This document shows, piece after piece, positions 46,182 through 55,691 of a stretch of DNA of 64,000 nucleotides. Position 1 is the first letter of the stretch. Every line of letters begins with the position of its first letter. This stretch comes from Pseudomonas syringae (lineage in GTDB: Bacteria; Pseudomonadota; Gammaproteobacteria; Pseudomonadales; Pseudomonadaceae), in NCBI RefSeq assembly GCF_001698815.1, contig NZ_LGSI01000037.1, positions 121,451 to 185,450 of the forward strand, in the 5' to 3' direction. The position numbers and the translations under genes are program-made. The notes beneath the pieces are model-generated. The model saw nothing but the letters and a program-made list of their open reading frames with translations. It did no database searches and was not told the origin of the DNA.

Positions 46182-46590
46182 GCACGTTGGCTCATGTCTG
46201 TGATGAGGGCAGTTCCGCCTGGAACCGGTATGGAACGCACATTAGGCGAACGTATCGGGTTGGAGAATCCGTCGCCTGCGCAACAGAGCATTGCATAAAG
46301 CGCACTCCGGGCGGTGCAACGGTTGGTTCGCCGCGCTGGCGGATATAAAAAGCGTTTGTGGCGCATAGCTAGTACTTCAAGTTAAACCGCTATTTAATTG
46401 TATTATTGTGCGCAGTTCAAACTTCGTGATATTCGGGTATTTACCTGGACTATCCCTATAGATAATATCGGGCGTTGGATTTACCGGGTTATATAGGGTT
46501 TACCGTCAGTGATGAATGCCATTTGATAGCGATCGATCCCCAGGGCACTGCCGTGTTGCGGCAGAAAATCACCGCCACCCTAAGGACAGC
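46182..46590. other. 409-base AT-rich intergenic region before the signalling locus
   Basis: No gene seen. Carries three TTTACC copies (46440, 46480, 46499), TATC-CCTATA-GATA (46451-46464) and GGTA-TT-TACC (46436-46445), and promoters for the divergent MFS and winged-helix genes. TCCCTAT recurs at 48841 before the receiver gene. Confidence 0.6.
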
Positions 46591-48171
46591 GTGAATAGAA
46601 TGATTAGTCTCGGTCAAGCCCATGTATCTCTGGAACTAAGAGAAGTATTCAAGTGTGGAACGGCGCTGCGCATTGGTGCGCGGGCGTTCGATATTCTGGA
46701 GCTGTTGATCAATCGTCCTGGTCGTCTGGTGACCAAGGACGAGATTCTGCAAAAAGTCTGGCCCGAAACCGTTGTCGAAGAAAACAATCTGCAGGTTCAC
46801 ATTTCCGCCCTGCGCAAGGCGCTGGGAACCGACCGCGACCTGATTCGCACCATTGCGGGTCGCGGCTACATGCTGATCAGCGGCGATGAAGATCTGTCGC
46901 AGAACTCTCCGGCCAGTGCAGGCGTTGACGAAAGTGTCCTGTCCAGTCCATTCGGCTGTCCGATGCTGCGAAAGAGCAATTTGCCCCATGACGTTGCGCT
47001 GATTGGTCGGGTAACGGCGCTGGACGATGCGTGTCAGGCCCTGGAAAGCGCTTCGTTGCTGACCCTGACCGGCTCAGGCGGCATCGGCAAGACATCGCTG
47101 GCAGTGGCAGTTGCTCATCGGCTGTCCCGGACGCAATCGCTGCCGGTGTGTTTTGTCGCGCTGGGGCAACTTAATTGCTCCGAGCGGGTTATCGACGCAT
47201 TGGCCTGTGCGTTGGATGTCGATGGCGTTCAGGGGCAGTCGATGCTCGACGTGGTGGTCGGCCGCCTCAACGAGGTAGAGCCTTTGCTGGTCCTCGACAA
47301 CTGCGAGCATTTGATCGAAGCCGTGGCAACCTTGTGCGCGCATCTTGCCCAGCGCTGCCCGACCCTGAAAATCCTTGCTACCAGCCGTGAAGCCTTGCGT
47401 ATCAATGGGGAACGCAGCATGAATGTCGCGCCCCTGGACGTACCGGAGCCGGGCACCGATCGAGCGCACATCTTGCGCAGCGATGCCGCACAGCTGTTTC
47501 TGACCCGATTGCGCGCACTGGACTCCTGCTTTCCGAGCGATGCCAGCGACAATCTCGATGACCAAAGCGTCGAGCTGGTTGCGCAGGTCTGCCGTACCCT
47601 CGACGGCATCCCGTTGGCCCTGGAAATGGCGGCTGCCCGGGCGTCGGCACTGGGGCTTTATGAGCTTCTCGCCAGCCTGCGGGACGACCTGCACTTGTTG
47701 GCCGGTGGTTTACGCAGCGCGCCGGAGCGGCATCAGACCTTGCAGGCTTCGGTGGATTGGAGTTACCGCCTGCTCACCCACGACGAACGTCAGGTGCTGG
47801 GGCGGATCACTGTGCTTGACGGGCGGTTTACCCTGGATCAGGCTTGCGAGGTCGCGCAGTCCCTGGATATTTCCAGAGCGCAGGTCATGGACGCGATTGT
47901 CGGTCTGGCGCTCAAATCCCTGCTGGCAGTGCTGGCCGAAGGACCGTTCAAGTTCTACCGCCTGTTGGGCGCGACCCGGACCTGTCTCGTGCAAAGGCTC
48001 AAACAGGCACCGGGCACGGCAACATCGACGCGTTCATCAGGGCAACGCATCGAACTGCTGGCAATCAGCGCACCGCAGGCTTCGCTGAGCACCTTGCGCG
48101 CGACCCACGTGGAGCAGGAACTGGATCAGTTTCACCGTAACCATCAACGCGTCCTGGCGACCAGCCAGTAG
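46591..48171 (+). CDS. Winged-helix DNA-binding protein with STAND-type ATPase
   Basis: 526 residues from GTG 46591 (AAGGA is 4 bases upstream; ATG 46600 is the alternative). OmpR/CadC-type winged helix (about 10-95: RPGRLVTKDEILQKVWPET...IRTIAGRGYML), then an NTPase with Walker A LTGSGGIGKTSLA, Walker B PLLVLDNCEHL and GIPLALEMAAARA sensor typical of LuxR/AfsR-like STAND regulators. The usual long C-terminal TPR half is missing, so it is a short form. First gene of the signalling locus. Confidence 0.88.
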   Translation: MNRMISLGQAHVSLELREVFKCGTALRIGARAFDILELLINRPGRLVTKDEILQKVWPETVVEENNLQVHISALRKALGTDRDLIRTIAGRGYMLISGDEDLSQNSPASAGVDESVLSSPFGCPMLRKSNLPHDVALIGRVTALDDACQALESASLLTLTGSGGIGKTSLAVAVAHRLSRTQSLPVCFVALGQLNCSERVIDALACALDVDGVQGQSMLDVVVGRLNEVEPLLVLDNCEHLIEAVATLCAHLAQRCPTLKILATSREALRINGERSMNVAPLDVPEPGTDRAHILRSDAAQLFLTRLRALDSCFPSDASDNLDDQSVELVAQVCRTLDGIPLALEMAAARASALGLYELLASLRDDLHLLAGGLRSAPERHQTLQASVDWSYRLLTHDERQVLGRITVLDGRFTLDQACEVAQSLDISRAQVMDAIVGLALKSLLAVLAEGPFKFYRLLGATRTCLVQRLKQAPGTATSTRSSGQRIELLAISAPQASLSTLRATHVEQELDQFHRNHQRVLATSQ

Positions 48172-48195
48172 CACCAAGTTCCCGGATTACTGTTT

Positions 48196-48810
48196 ATGCC
48201 TGCGACATCCATGGTTTATGTGGTCGACGATGAGAGCTCGATTCGCTCTTCACTGACTCGACTCTTGAGCTCGGCCGACCTCAGCGCCCAGTGCTTTGCG
48301 ACGGCTGACGAGTTTCTGGAGCAGGCGTTCGCCGAGCAACCCACCTGTTTGTTGCTGGACGTCAATATTGCCGCCGCCAGCGGTTTTGACGTGCAAGAGG
48401 AGCTGCTGCGCCGCGGGCATCGTTTCCCGATTATTTTCATGACCGGTTTCGGCACCATTCCGATGTCGGTCAAAGCCATCAAGGCCGGCGCCCACGAATT
48501 TCTGACCAAACCCTTCGAGCCGGATCAGTTGCTCGAAGTGGTCCGCCAGGCGCTCGAATACGATGAGCGCGGGCTGATCGAGCGCGTTCAGGTCGAAAGC
48601 ATCCGGCGCCGTTTTGAAACCCTGACGCCCCGCGAGCGAGAGGTGATGGCACAACTGGTGACCGGCAAGATGAACAAGCAGGTTGCCCACGAGTTGGGCA
48701 CCAGCGAAATAACCGCCAAAGTGCATAAACGGCACATAATGACAAAAATGAATGCGCGAACTTTGATTGAGCTGGTCAAGATGTGGGAACAAGTGGCTCC
48801 CGTGAATTGA
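48196..48810 (+). CDS. FixJ/NarL-type response regulator
   Basis: 204 residues. Receiver with D10-D11-D12 type acidic start, phospho-acceptor D55, T83 and switch K105 (LTKPFEPD); C-terminal LuxR HTH (about 137-204: LTPREREVMAQLVTGKMNKQVAHELGTSEITAKVHKRHIMTKM). Starts 24 bases after the winged-helix gene. Probably receives phosphate from the hybrid histidine kinase encoded at 49288. Confidence 0.94.
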   Translation: MPATSMVYVVDDESSIRSSLTRLLSSADLSAQCFATADEFLEQAFAEQPTCLLLDVNIAAASGFDVQEELLRRGHRFPIIFMTGFGTIPMSVKAIKAGAHEFLTKPFEPDQLLEVVRQALEYDERGLIERVQVESIRRRFETLTPREREVMAQLVTGKMNKQVAHELGTSEITAKVHKRHIMTKMNARTLIELVKMWEQVAPVN

Positions 48811-48830
48811 TTAAAACAGCACAATTATAC

Positions 48831-48847
48831 ATAGAGACAATCCCTAT
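48831..48847. promoter_or_regulatory. Imperfect dyad ATAGAGA-CAA-TCCCTAT
   Basis: Inverted repeat (6 of 7 arm bases match) in the 94-base gap before the receiver gene. Its TCCCTAT half also occurs at 46453-46459 upstream of the first gene of the locus. Candidate site for the local FixJ-type regulator. Confidence 0.4.
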
Positions 48848-48904
48848 CTTTGAATCAAGAGCGTATTGTCCTCTAATTACTTTTCCTGTCATGAAGTTCA
48901 GCCT

Positions 48905-49270
48905 ATGATCCTCATCTGCGTTGTTGATGACGACGCTTCCGTGCGAAATGGCCTTGGCAATCTTCTCAAGTCTTTGGGTTATCGCACTGTGGGCTTTGCT
49001 TCGGGGGAAGAGTTCCTGGCTTCATCCGCAAGCGACGAAGCGCACTGCGTATTGCTCGATCTTAAGATGAAAGGCATGCAAGGGTTGGAAGTGCTTGAGC
49101 GATTGAAAGCTGCGCGCAAAACAGTTGGCGTTTGCTGCATGTCCGCACATGACGATGAAGTCACCGTGCGGCGCACGCGCGATGCGGGCGCCCTGGGTTT
49201 CCTGCACAAGCCATTTTCCGAGGAAGCGTTGCTTGAATCGATAAAGCAGGCACTTGAGAAGGTAGTTTAA
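48905..49270 (+). CDS. Single-domain receiver (CheY-like)
   Basis: 121 residues from ATG 48905. Complete receiver and nothing else: D8-D10 acidic cluster, phospho-acceptor D52 (LLDLKMKG), S80 and K102. Probable phosphate sink or shuttle between the histidine kinase at 49288 and its regulator. Kinase gene follows after 17 bases. Confidence 0.93.
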   Translation: MILICVVDDDASVRNGLGNLLKSLGYRTVGFASGEEFLASSASDEAHCVLLDLKMKGMQGLEVLERLKAARKTVGVCCMSAHDDEVTVRRTRDAGALGFLHKPFSEEALLESIKQALEKVV

Positions 49271-49287
49271 GCATGTAAGGACCCGTT

Positions 49288-52200
49288 ATGAGTGGCATCA
49301 GAGCAGAGCCAACGTTGAGTATGCGGGGCCTCCCTGACCAGCAACCAGAAGGTTTCAGCCTGCAATGGCTGGCGCTGCTTTCCTGGGAACAGCTGTATGC
49401 CGACGGCGAGATCGATCATTACCGGGTGCATGTGCCTGGCTGTTCACCCACCTGGCTGATTGCGCGCTGCTCGGCCCGACTGGTCGAAAGTGGCTTTCGC
49501 CGCATCGAACATGAATTTTCAATCGCGCCTCGGCTGGATCCCGGTTGGGCCTTGATGCCGCTGGCGGTCCTGCACACGCCGGACGGCCCGCTGCTGGTCG
49601 CCAACGATCCAGGTGGCAAATCCCTGCACGAAGTGGCGGACGGCAGCCTGTCGATCAGCCTGTTCCTGCGGCTGGCCATTGGCGCCGCACACGCCCTTAG
49701 TCAGGCTCACGGCAACGGTCTACTGCACCGTGATATCAAACCCAGCAATTTCATTCAGGGTGACGACGGTTTCGTGCGCCTGACCGGATTTGGCGTGACG
49801 GTCGAGCGACAGCCTGGCGGCCCGCACAGCGTCTCGGACTCGATCTGCGGCACACTGGCGTATATGTCGCCGGAACAGGCGCGGCGAGTGGATCGTCAGG
49901 CCGATGAACGCAGCGATCTGTATTCCTTGGGCATGACCTTCTATGAATGGCTGACCGGCCAGTTGCCGTTTGAAGCCAGCGACGCGGTGGAGTGGGTGTA
50001 CTGCCACGTGGCCAGGCAACCACCGTCGCCACGACAATTTCGCGATTCCATTCCCATGCCGTTGGCCCAGCTGATTCTCAAGCTGATCGCCAAGAACCCC
50101 GCCGACCGTTATCAAACTGCCTTCAGGCTGGAAATGGATTTGCGCGAATGCCTGGCGCAATGGAGCGAGTTTCAGCACATCGCCGCGTTCGAGCCGGCCC
50201 TGCAGCGTGATTTACCCCAAGGCAACGAGCGCAGGGGATTGATTGCCCGCTGCGAGGAGCTGCAGGCGCTGCATGCGGTGTTTTCCAGAGTCAGCCATAC
50301 CAGCAGCTGTGAAATGGTGCTGCTCTCGGGTTCTTCAGGCACCGGCAAAACCACCCTGGTTCGCCAGCTCCAGCAGGATCTGGCGCTGAATCGGGTGCTG
50401 TTTGCCTCAGGGAAATTCGACCAGGCGCAATATAACGCGCCTTATGCCTCGCTGGCCCAGGCCCTGCGTTCATTGATCATGCGGGTGGTCGGTGAGAGCG
50501 GCGACGAGCTCGAACGCTGGCGCGAGCAATTATTGGCTGCGCTCGGTGGTCACGGCCGGTTGATCGCCAATCTTGTACCGGAAATCGAATTGATCCTCGG
50601 ACCGCAGGCGCCCTTGGCCGATCTTCCCGCCAATGACACCCAGAACCTGTTCAACCTGGTCTTGCATCGCTTCCTGAACAGCTTCGCCAGCCCACAACGC
50701 CCGCTGATCCTGTTTTTCGATGACCTGCAATGGCTGGACGATGCGACGTTGGCCTTTATTGCTTCGTTCAGCGCCGGTCATTATCGAAGCATTCTGTTGA
50801 TCGGTGCCTATCGGGACGTCGAGGTCCAGCAAATGCCGATGTTCTCAGACTTCCTGGCGGCGCTGCGCGAGAGCCCGACGCGCTTGACCGAAATCAGGGT
50901 ATCGACCCTGTGCCTGGACGATGTTTGCCAGTGGGTCGGGCAGGCACTGGAATGTGAGCCGGCCGCAAGCATGCTGCTGGCCAGGGTGATTCATGCAAAA
51001 ACCAGCGGCAATCCGTTCTTCATCGGCCAGTTGTTACGCACCCTGTTCGATGAACAGCTGATTGTCATGGACCGTACCAAAGCGAGCTGGACCTGGAATC
51101 TGGACGCCATCGATAGCCATCGTTGCGCCGATAACGTGATTGATCTGATGGTGGCGCGAATGGCTCGTTTGCCGTCCCAGACTCGTACGTTGCTGGGGCA
51201 GATGGCGTGTATCGGATCCTCTGTCGATATCCAGACGCTGGCGCGAATCAGCAGCACTGTAGAGAAGTCTTTGCGTCGCCACCTGGCGATCGCTGTGCAG
51301 GCCGGGCTGTTGACCGAGAGCCGCCATGGCTTTGCCTTTTATCACGACCGTGTCCAGGAATCAGCGTACCGCCTGACGCCACCTGCGATGCGGCCCGCCG
51401 AACATGCGCGAATCGCCCGGATTCTCCTTGCGGACCTGCACGGGGAAGGGCGCACCGACCAGATTTTCGAAATTGCCTCGCACTTGCAGCGGGTGCGGCC
51501 CGACGAGCCGGACGCCGCCGAGGTCGAGCTGTTCAGCGACCTGTTGTTGCGCGCTGCGCGGCAGGCAATGAAGGCTGCGGCGATTCAGTCTGCGCTGGGT
51601 TACCTGGCAACCGTCAGGTCGTTGACCCGTCTGCAACGCTGGCAGCAACACGCAGCGATCAGCTACGAGGCCGGTTTGCTTCAGGCGCAGTGCCTGATTC
51701 TCGATGCGCAGTTCGAGCCGGCCAGCCGCGTTCTCGCCGAGTTACTGGAGCACATCGATTCCGTGGTGCAGCGCGCGGCGATCTACATGCTCAAGGTCGA
51801 GTTGCAGGTCCTCTCGTCCTGTTACCGCGAAGCCATCACCACGGCGCTGGAAGGGCTGCGGATGTTCGGCATCCAGATTGCCCCGCAGACCGACCGAGAG
51901 GAAATTGAGCAACGTTATCAACTCCTGCTGCAAACGCTTGGAAACCGGTCAATCGCGTCGCTGATCGATCTGCCGGTGATGCAGGACGCGTCGTTCGAGG
52001 CCGCCGTGGGTATGCTCGCCAGCATGATCGCCCCGGCGTCCTTTACTGATCAGGATGTGCTGTTCGTCGTCGCCTGCGAGATGGCGGAGCTATCCCTCGA
52101 CTACGGAATCTGTGCCGCATCGGCGTCAGGATTCGCCTGGTTTGGTGTGGTGCTTGCGCAGCGACAAGGGCTTTATCAGGAAGGGGCGCAGTACGCCCAG

Positions 52201-54834
52201 CTGGCACATGAGTTGGTCAAGCGCCACGGCTATGACGGTGCCGAAAGCATGGTGCTGGTTGCACTTGATCAGGTCAGCGTCTGGACTCAGCCGCTGAGCC
52301 ATTGCCTGGGTTACGCCCGCACCGCATTTGCCAGCAGTCACACCGCCGGCAATCTGAGCATGAGTTGTTATGCCTGCAACCACATCGTCTCCGACCTGCT
52401 GGTCATGGGTGAATACCTGGAGCGCGTGCAGGAGGAAGTCGACAACGGCCTGGAGTTCTCCCGGCGCGCGCGCTTTCGCGACGTTGAAGCCGTGTTGCAG
52501 ACTCAGGCGCGCTTTGTCGCGGCATTACGCGTAGGGCCGGTTGCACGTCTGGCGCCCAGCGCGCCCCAGGATTGTGCCGGTCGCGACAGTGCCATGACGC
52601 CGGTAGCCTTCTGGTGGTGGCTTTTCGAAGGTATTTCCAACTATCTGTACCGCGATTTCACCGGTGCAACCCACTGCCTGGCAAAAGCCGAAGCATTGGC
52701 CTGGTCGACGCCAGCGCATGTGCATTTGCTCGAATTGCATTTTTTCAGCGCCCTCAACCTCGCCAGCGGGCGCGACCGTACGCTGGATTCTGCCCGGATT
52801 CTGGCGGCCATGGCGCCTCATCTGGACAAGCTCAACCAATGGGCGGCGCTCAATCCGCAGGTATTCCGGGACAAGGCGTTACTGGTCGAAGCGGAAATGG
52901 CCCGAGTGGCCGGGGATACGCTCAACGCGCTGGACCTGTATGAGCTGTCGATCACCGCAGCGGCCAATGCCGGCTTCGTGCATGTGCAGGCGTTGGCCCA
53001 TGAACTGGCCGCCGAATTCCATCACACCCGTGGATTGTTCACCTCGGCGCGCAGCCATATGCGCAGTGCCCGGGATTGCTATCAGCGCTGGGGCGCGCAT
53101 GGCAAGGTCGCCAACCTGGAAGCCCGTGCCGGTTTTCTGCGCGAGCAGGCTTCGGTGTCCCGTCCTTCGATCAGCATTTCCGGCGGGCAGGACACGCTGG
53201 ATCTGGTCTCGGTAATGAAAGCGTCTCAAGCCTTGTCCGAGGAAATTGTCCTGGACCGGCTGATTGGTACGCTGCTGACTAACACGATCATTCACGCTGG
53301 CGCACAGCAGGCGCTGTTGCTGCTGGTCAAACAGGATCAGCCGCAGATTTCTGCCCGAGGCCGGGCGCAGGACAGCGGCATCGAGATCGATCTGACGGTG
53401 TCAGTGCCGTCGGCGCAGCATTTGCCGTTGTCTCTGCTGTACACCGTCATGCGTACCCGGCAATCAGTGGTGCTGGACGATGCCATGCAAGCCAGTGACT
53501 TTGTCGATGATCCTTATTTTCACCAACGCCAGGCGCGCTCGGTGTTATGCCTGCCGTTGGTCAAACAGGGCCAGGTTATCGGCGTGCTTTATCTGGAAAA
53601 CAACCTCGCGCCAGGCGTATTCACTTCCAATCGCACCACGGTCCTGGAACTGCTGGCCGGACAGGCGGCGATCTCTCTGGAAACCGCCCGGTTGTACGCT
53701 GAGCTGGTCGAAGAAAACACCCGGCGCCGGGCGATCGAGTCGGCCTTGCGCACCAGTCAGGCTTCCCTGGCGCTGGGCCAGCGCATCGGTCATTCCGGGA
53801 GTTTTCGCTGGCATGCTGGCAGGGATGAGTCAGTCTGGTCCGATCAGTTGTTTGCGGTCTGGGGACTGTCGGTTGCGGCGACGCCGCCTTCACTGCACGA
53901 GCTGGAGCGACTCGTCCATCCCGAGGACCTGAGCGCGTTTAGCGCGATGCTCAGCCGAGCGGTGCGCACCAGCAGCGCCTTCCAGCATGAGTTTCGTCTG
54001 GTGATGCCGGACGGCAGCATCCGCCACCTGGAATTACTGGGCGAGCCGGACAGTGACGATAAAGATGTCTTTGTCGGTGTCGCCAGCGATATCACGGAAC
54101 GCCGCACCACCGAAGCAGCGCTGCGCCACGCACGAGCGGAATTGGCCACGGTGTCGCAGGCGACGATCATGGGCGAATTGGCAGCGTCCATTGCCCATGA
54201 AATCAATCAGCCTCTGGCGTCCATCATCACCAATGCCAGTGCCAGTGTGCGCTGGCTCAAGCGGGAATCGCCGGTGGTTGCCGAAGCCCTTGCGGGGTTG
54301 GGCGACATCGTCAACGACAGCAAGCGCGCGGCCGACATCGTGCGGGCCTTGCAATCACTGGCCCGCCAGACGCCGTCCACTCGACAGCCATTGCAAATCA
54401 ACGAAGTGATTCGCCGGGTCGTGCAGCTCACCGCCAGTGAAATCGAGCACCGGCAGGTGCTGCTGATCCGACAAAGCAGCGGGCCGCAGCTGAGCATCGA
54501 AGGGGACGCGGTGCAGCTGCAGCAGGTCATTCTCAACTTGATCATGAACGCGATGGAGGCCATGAGCGACGTCCATGACGGCCCCCGTCACCTGTCGATC
54601 AGTTGCGATACGGTGGGCAGTGACTATGTGGTGGTCAGCGTCCAGGACAATGGCGCCGGGATCAACGAGGAGAATCTCGAGCGCGTGTTCGACGCCTTTT
54701 ACACGACCAAGGAAAAAGGCATGGGTATGGGCCTGGCAATCTGCAAATCCATCATCGAGTCCCATGACGGCGGGCTTTATGCGTTTGCCGGACGCGGCAG
54801 GGGAACGGTTTTTGTGTTTACCCTGCCGGTGTAG
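49288..54834 (+). CDS. Giant hybrid: Ser/Thr kinase-like, AAA ATPase, GAF, PAS and histidine kinase
   Basis: 1848 residues, cytosolic, no membrane helix. Kinase-like domain about 20-290 keeps HRDIKPSN (147-154) but reads GFG (167-169) for DFG and has no lysine in the beta-3 region (WLIARCSA, 56-63), so phosphotransfer by this domain is doubtful. ATPase domain: Walker A GSSGTGKT (348-355), Walker B FFDDLQW (476-482). Helical TPR-like stretch about 600-1290; GAF about 1305-1470; PAS about 1500-1605; HisKA with H1637 (SIAHEINQPL), then HATPase with GMGMGLAI. Likely a cytosolic multi-input sensor acting on the two adjacent receivers. Confidence 0.93.
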   Translation: MSGIRAEPTLSMRGLPDQQPEGFSLQWLALLSWEQLYADGEIDHYRVHVPGCSPTWLIARCSARLVESGFRRIEHEFSIAPRLDPGWALMPLAVLHTPDGPLLVANDPGGKSLHEVADGSLSISLFLRLAIGAAHALSQAHGNGLLHRDIKPSNFIQGDDGFVRLTGFGVTVERQPGGPHSVSDSICGTLAYMSPEQARRVDRQADERSDLYSLGMTFYEWLTGQLPFEASDAVEWVYCHVARQPPSPRQFRDSIPMPLAQLILKLIAKNPADRYQTAFRLEMDLRECLAQWSEFQHIAAFEPALQRDLPQGNERRGLIARCEELQALHAVFSRVSHTSSCEMVLLSGSSGTGKTTLVRQLQQDLALNRVLFASGKFDQAQYNAPYASLAQALRSLIMRVVGESGDELERWREQLLAALGGHGRLIANLVPEIELILGPQAPLADLPANDTQNLFNLVLHRFLNSFASPQRPLILFFDDLQWLDDATLAFIASFSAGHYRSILLIGAYRDVEVQQMPMFSDFLAALRESPTRLTEIRVSTLCLDDVCQWVGQALECEPAASMLLARVIHAKTSGNPFFIGQLLRTLFDEQLIVMDRTKASWTWNLDAIDSHRCADNVIDLMVARMARLPSQTRTLLGQMACIGSSVDIQTLARISSTVEKSLRRHLAIAVQAGLLTESRHGFAFYHDRVQESAYRLTPPAMRPAEHARIARILLADLHGEGRTDQIFEIASHLQRVRPDEPDAAEVELFSDLLLRAARQAMKAAAIQSALGYLATVRSLTRLQRWQQHAAISYEAGLLQAQCLILDAQFEPASRVLAELLEHIDSVVQRAAIYMLKVELQVLSSCYREAITTALEGLRMFGIQIAPQTDREEIEQRYQLLLQTLGNRSIASLIDLPVMQDASFEAAVGMLASMIAPASFTDQDVLFVVACEMAELSLDYGICAASASGFAWFGVVLAQRQGLYQEGAQYAQLAHELVKRHGYDGAESMVLVALDQVSVWTQPLSHCLGYARTAFASSHTAGNLSMSCYACNHIVSDLLVMGEYLERVQEEVDNGLEFSRRARFRDVEAVLQTQARFVAALRVGPVARLAPSAPQDCAGRDSAMTPVAFWWWLFEGISNYLYRDFTGATHCLAKAEALAWSTPAHVHLLELHFFSALNLASGRDRTLDSARILAAMAPHLDKLNQWAALNPQVFRDKALLVEAEMARVAGDTLNALDLYELSITAAANAGFVHVQALAHELAAEFHHTRGLFTSARSHMRSARDCYQRWGAHGKVANLEARAGFLREQASVSRPSISISGGQDTLDLVSVMKASQALSEEIVLDRLIGTLLTNTIIHAGAQQALLLLVKQDQPQISARGRAQDSGIEIDLTVSVPSAQHLPLSLLYTVMRTRQSVVLDDAMQASDFVDDPYFHQRQARSVLCLPLVKQGQVIGVLYLENNLAPGVFTSNRTTVLELLAGQAAISLETARLYAELVEENTRRRAIESALRTSQASLALGQRIGHSGSFRWHAGRDESVWSDQLFAVWGLSVAATPPSLHELERLVHPEDLSAFSAMLSRAVRTSSAFQHEFRLVMPDGSIRHLELLGEPDSDDKDVFVGVASDITERRTTEAALRHARAELATVSQATIMGELAASIAHEINQPLASIITNASASVRWLKRESPVVAEALAGLGDIVNDSKRAADIVRALQSLARQTPSTRQPLQINEVIRRVVQLTASEIEHRQVLLIRQSSGPQLSIEGDAVQLQQVILNLIMNAMEAMSDVHDGPRHLSISCDTVGSDYVVVSVQDNGAGINEENLERVFDAFYTTKEKGMGMGLAICKSIIESHDGGLYAFAGRGRGTVFVFTLPV

Positions 54835-54864
54835 GGCGTCGTCCGAACAATCATCAATATCGTG

Positions 54865-54945
54865 GGAGCGAGGCTTGCCCGCGAAGGCGTCAGGCCAGTC
54901 GCCACACGTAGTGATTGGTAAATCGATTCGCGGGCAAGCCTCGCT
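54865..54945. repeat. REP doublet (REPIN) with 19-base perfect arms
   Basis: AGCGAGGCTTGCCCGCGAA (54867-54885) pairs with TTCGCGGGCAAGCCTCGCT (54927-54945). The internal 54 bases 54865-54918 recur at 63947-64000 with one change. Non-coding mobile-type repeat between the kinase and HD genes. Confidence 0.8.
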
Positions 54946-54965
54946 ACAACGAATTGCAAGGGCCA

Positions 54966-55628
54966 TTATTCAAACGGCCAGCGCGTTTCCAGCAGCAGGG
55001 TGCAGAAATTAGCCCGCTTGTATTGTTTATCGAGGCGTTCGAGAACATCGGCGTTCACGGTGCCAAAGGCGGTGTGTGGACGATGCTTGAGGCCCGCGGC
55101 CATGGCATTGAGCAACTTGGCGTTGAAGCCCGGTTCGCGGGGGAAGGCCTGAAGGATTTGCGTCAATTCCGCAGGGCTTATCGCATTGCGATGCCGTCCG
55201 TACAGGTCGGTATCGACACCGGCAGCGATCAGCGCGACGAGGTGGGATTTGTGTTCCGGAATGCCTGGAGTGCTGTGCAGGGCAATGGCGTCCCAGACTT
55301 CCTGGGCATCGTCATGGGAGCAGCCGAAACCCTTGAGAAACTCCCGTGCGGCAGTGGCACCATCGATTTCGAAGCGGTTTTGCGAGCGTCGATACCGTGC
55401 TGTCAGGCCCACGCGGTGGAACAGCGCACCGACATAAAGTAATTCTTCATCGAACGGGACCTGGCGTTGCTCGCCGATCAAGGTGGCGAACAGGAACACC
55501 CGTTTCGAGTGGTTGAGCATCAGCGTTGAGTGCGCATCGCGGATCAGTTCGACAGCCGCCTGAGCCATAGGGCTGTCCGGCAATCGAATGCTGGCGATGT
55601 CATTGTTATTGTCGTCCCTCACGTGCAT
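54966..55628 (-). CDS. HD-superfamily protein with altered HD motif
   Basis: 220 residues of a cyanamide-hydratase-like HD fold. Candidate metal ligands H40, H71, H118 and D139 are seen, but the defining doublet reads HR (H71-R72; codon CGC checked) instead of HD. The HD aspartate is a metal ligand in active members, so hydrolase activity is doubtful or needs another ligand. Standalone, after the kinase. Function unknown. Confidence 0.75.
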   Translation of the reverse strand: MHVRDDNNNDIASIRLPDSPMAQAAVELIRDAHSTLMLNHSKRVFLFATLIGEQRQVPFDEELLYVGALFHRVGLTARYRRSQNRFEIDGATAAREFLKGFGCSHDDAQEVWDAIALHSTPGIPEHKSHLVALIAAGVDTDLYGRHRNAISPAELTQILQAFPREPGFNAKLLNAMAAGLKHRPHTAFGTVNADVLERLDKQYKRANFCTLLLETRWPFE

Positions 55629-55691
55629 ACCTCACGGTCGTCCGTTTCACGGACCTGTGACCCGTCGCGGCGACGGGTCAAGGTCGCGGGT

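Noticed and set aside
46182..46590. Possible small RNA in the AT-rich gap
   Set aside because: No clear promoter plus terminator pair; only promoter-like and motif sequences.
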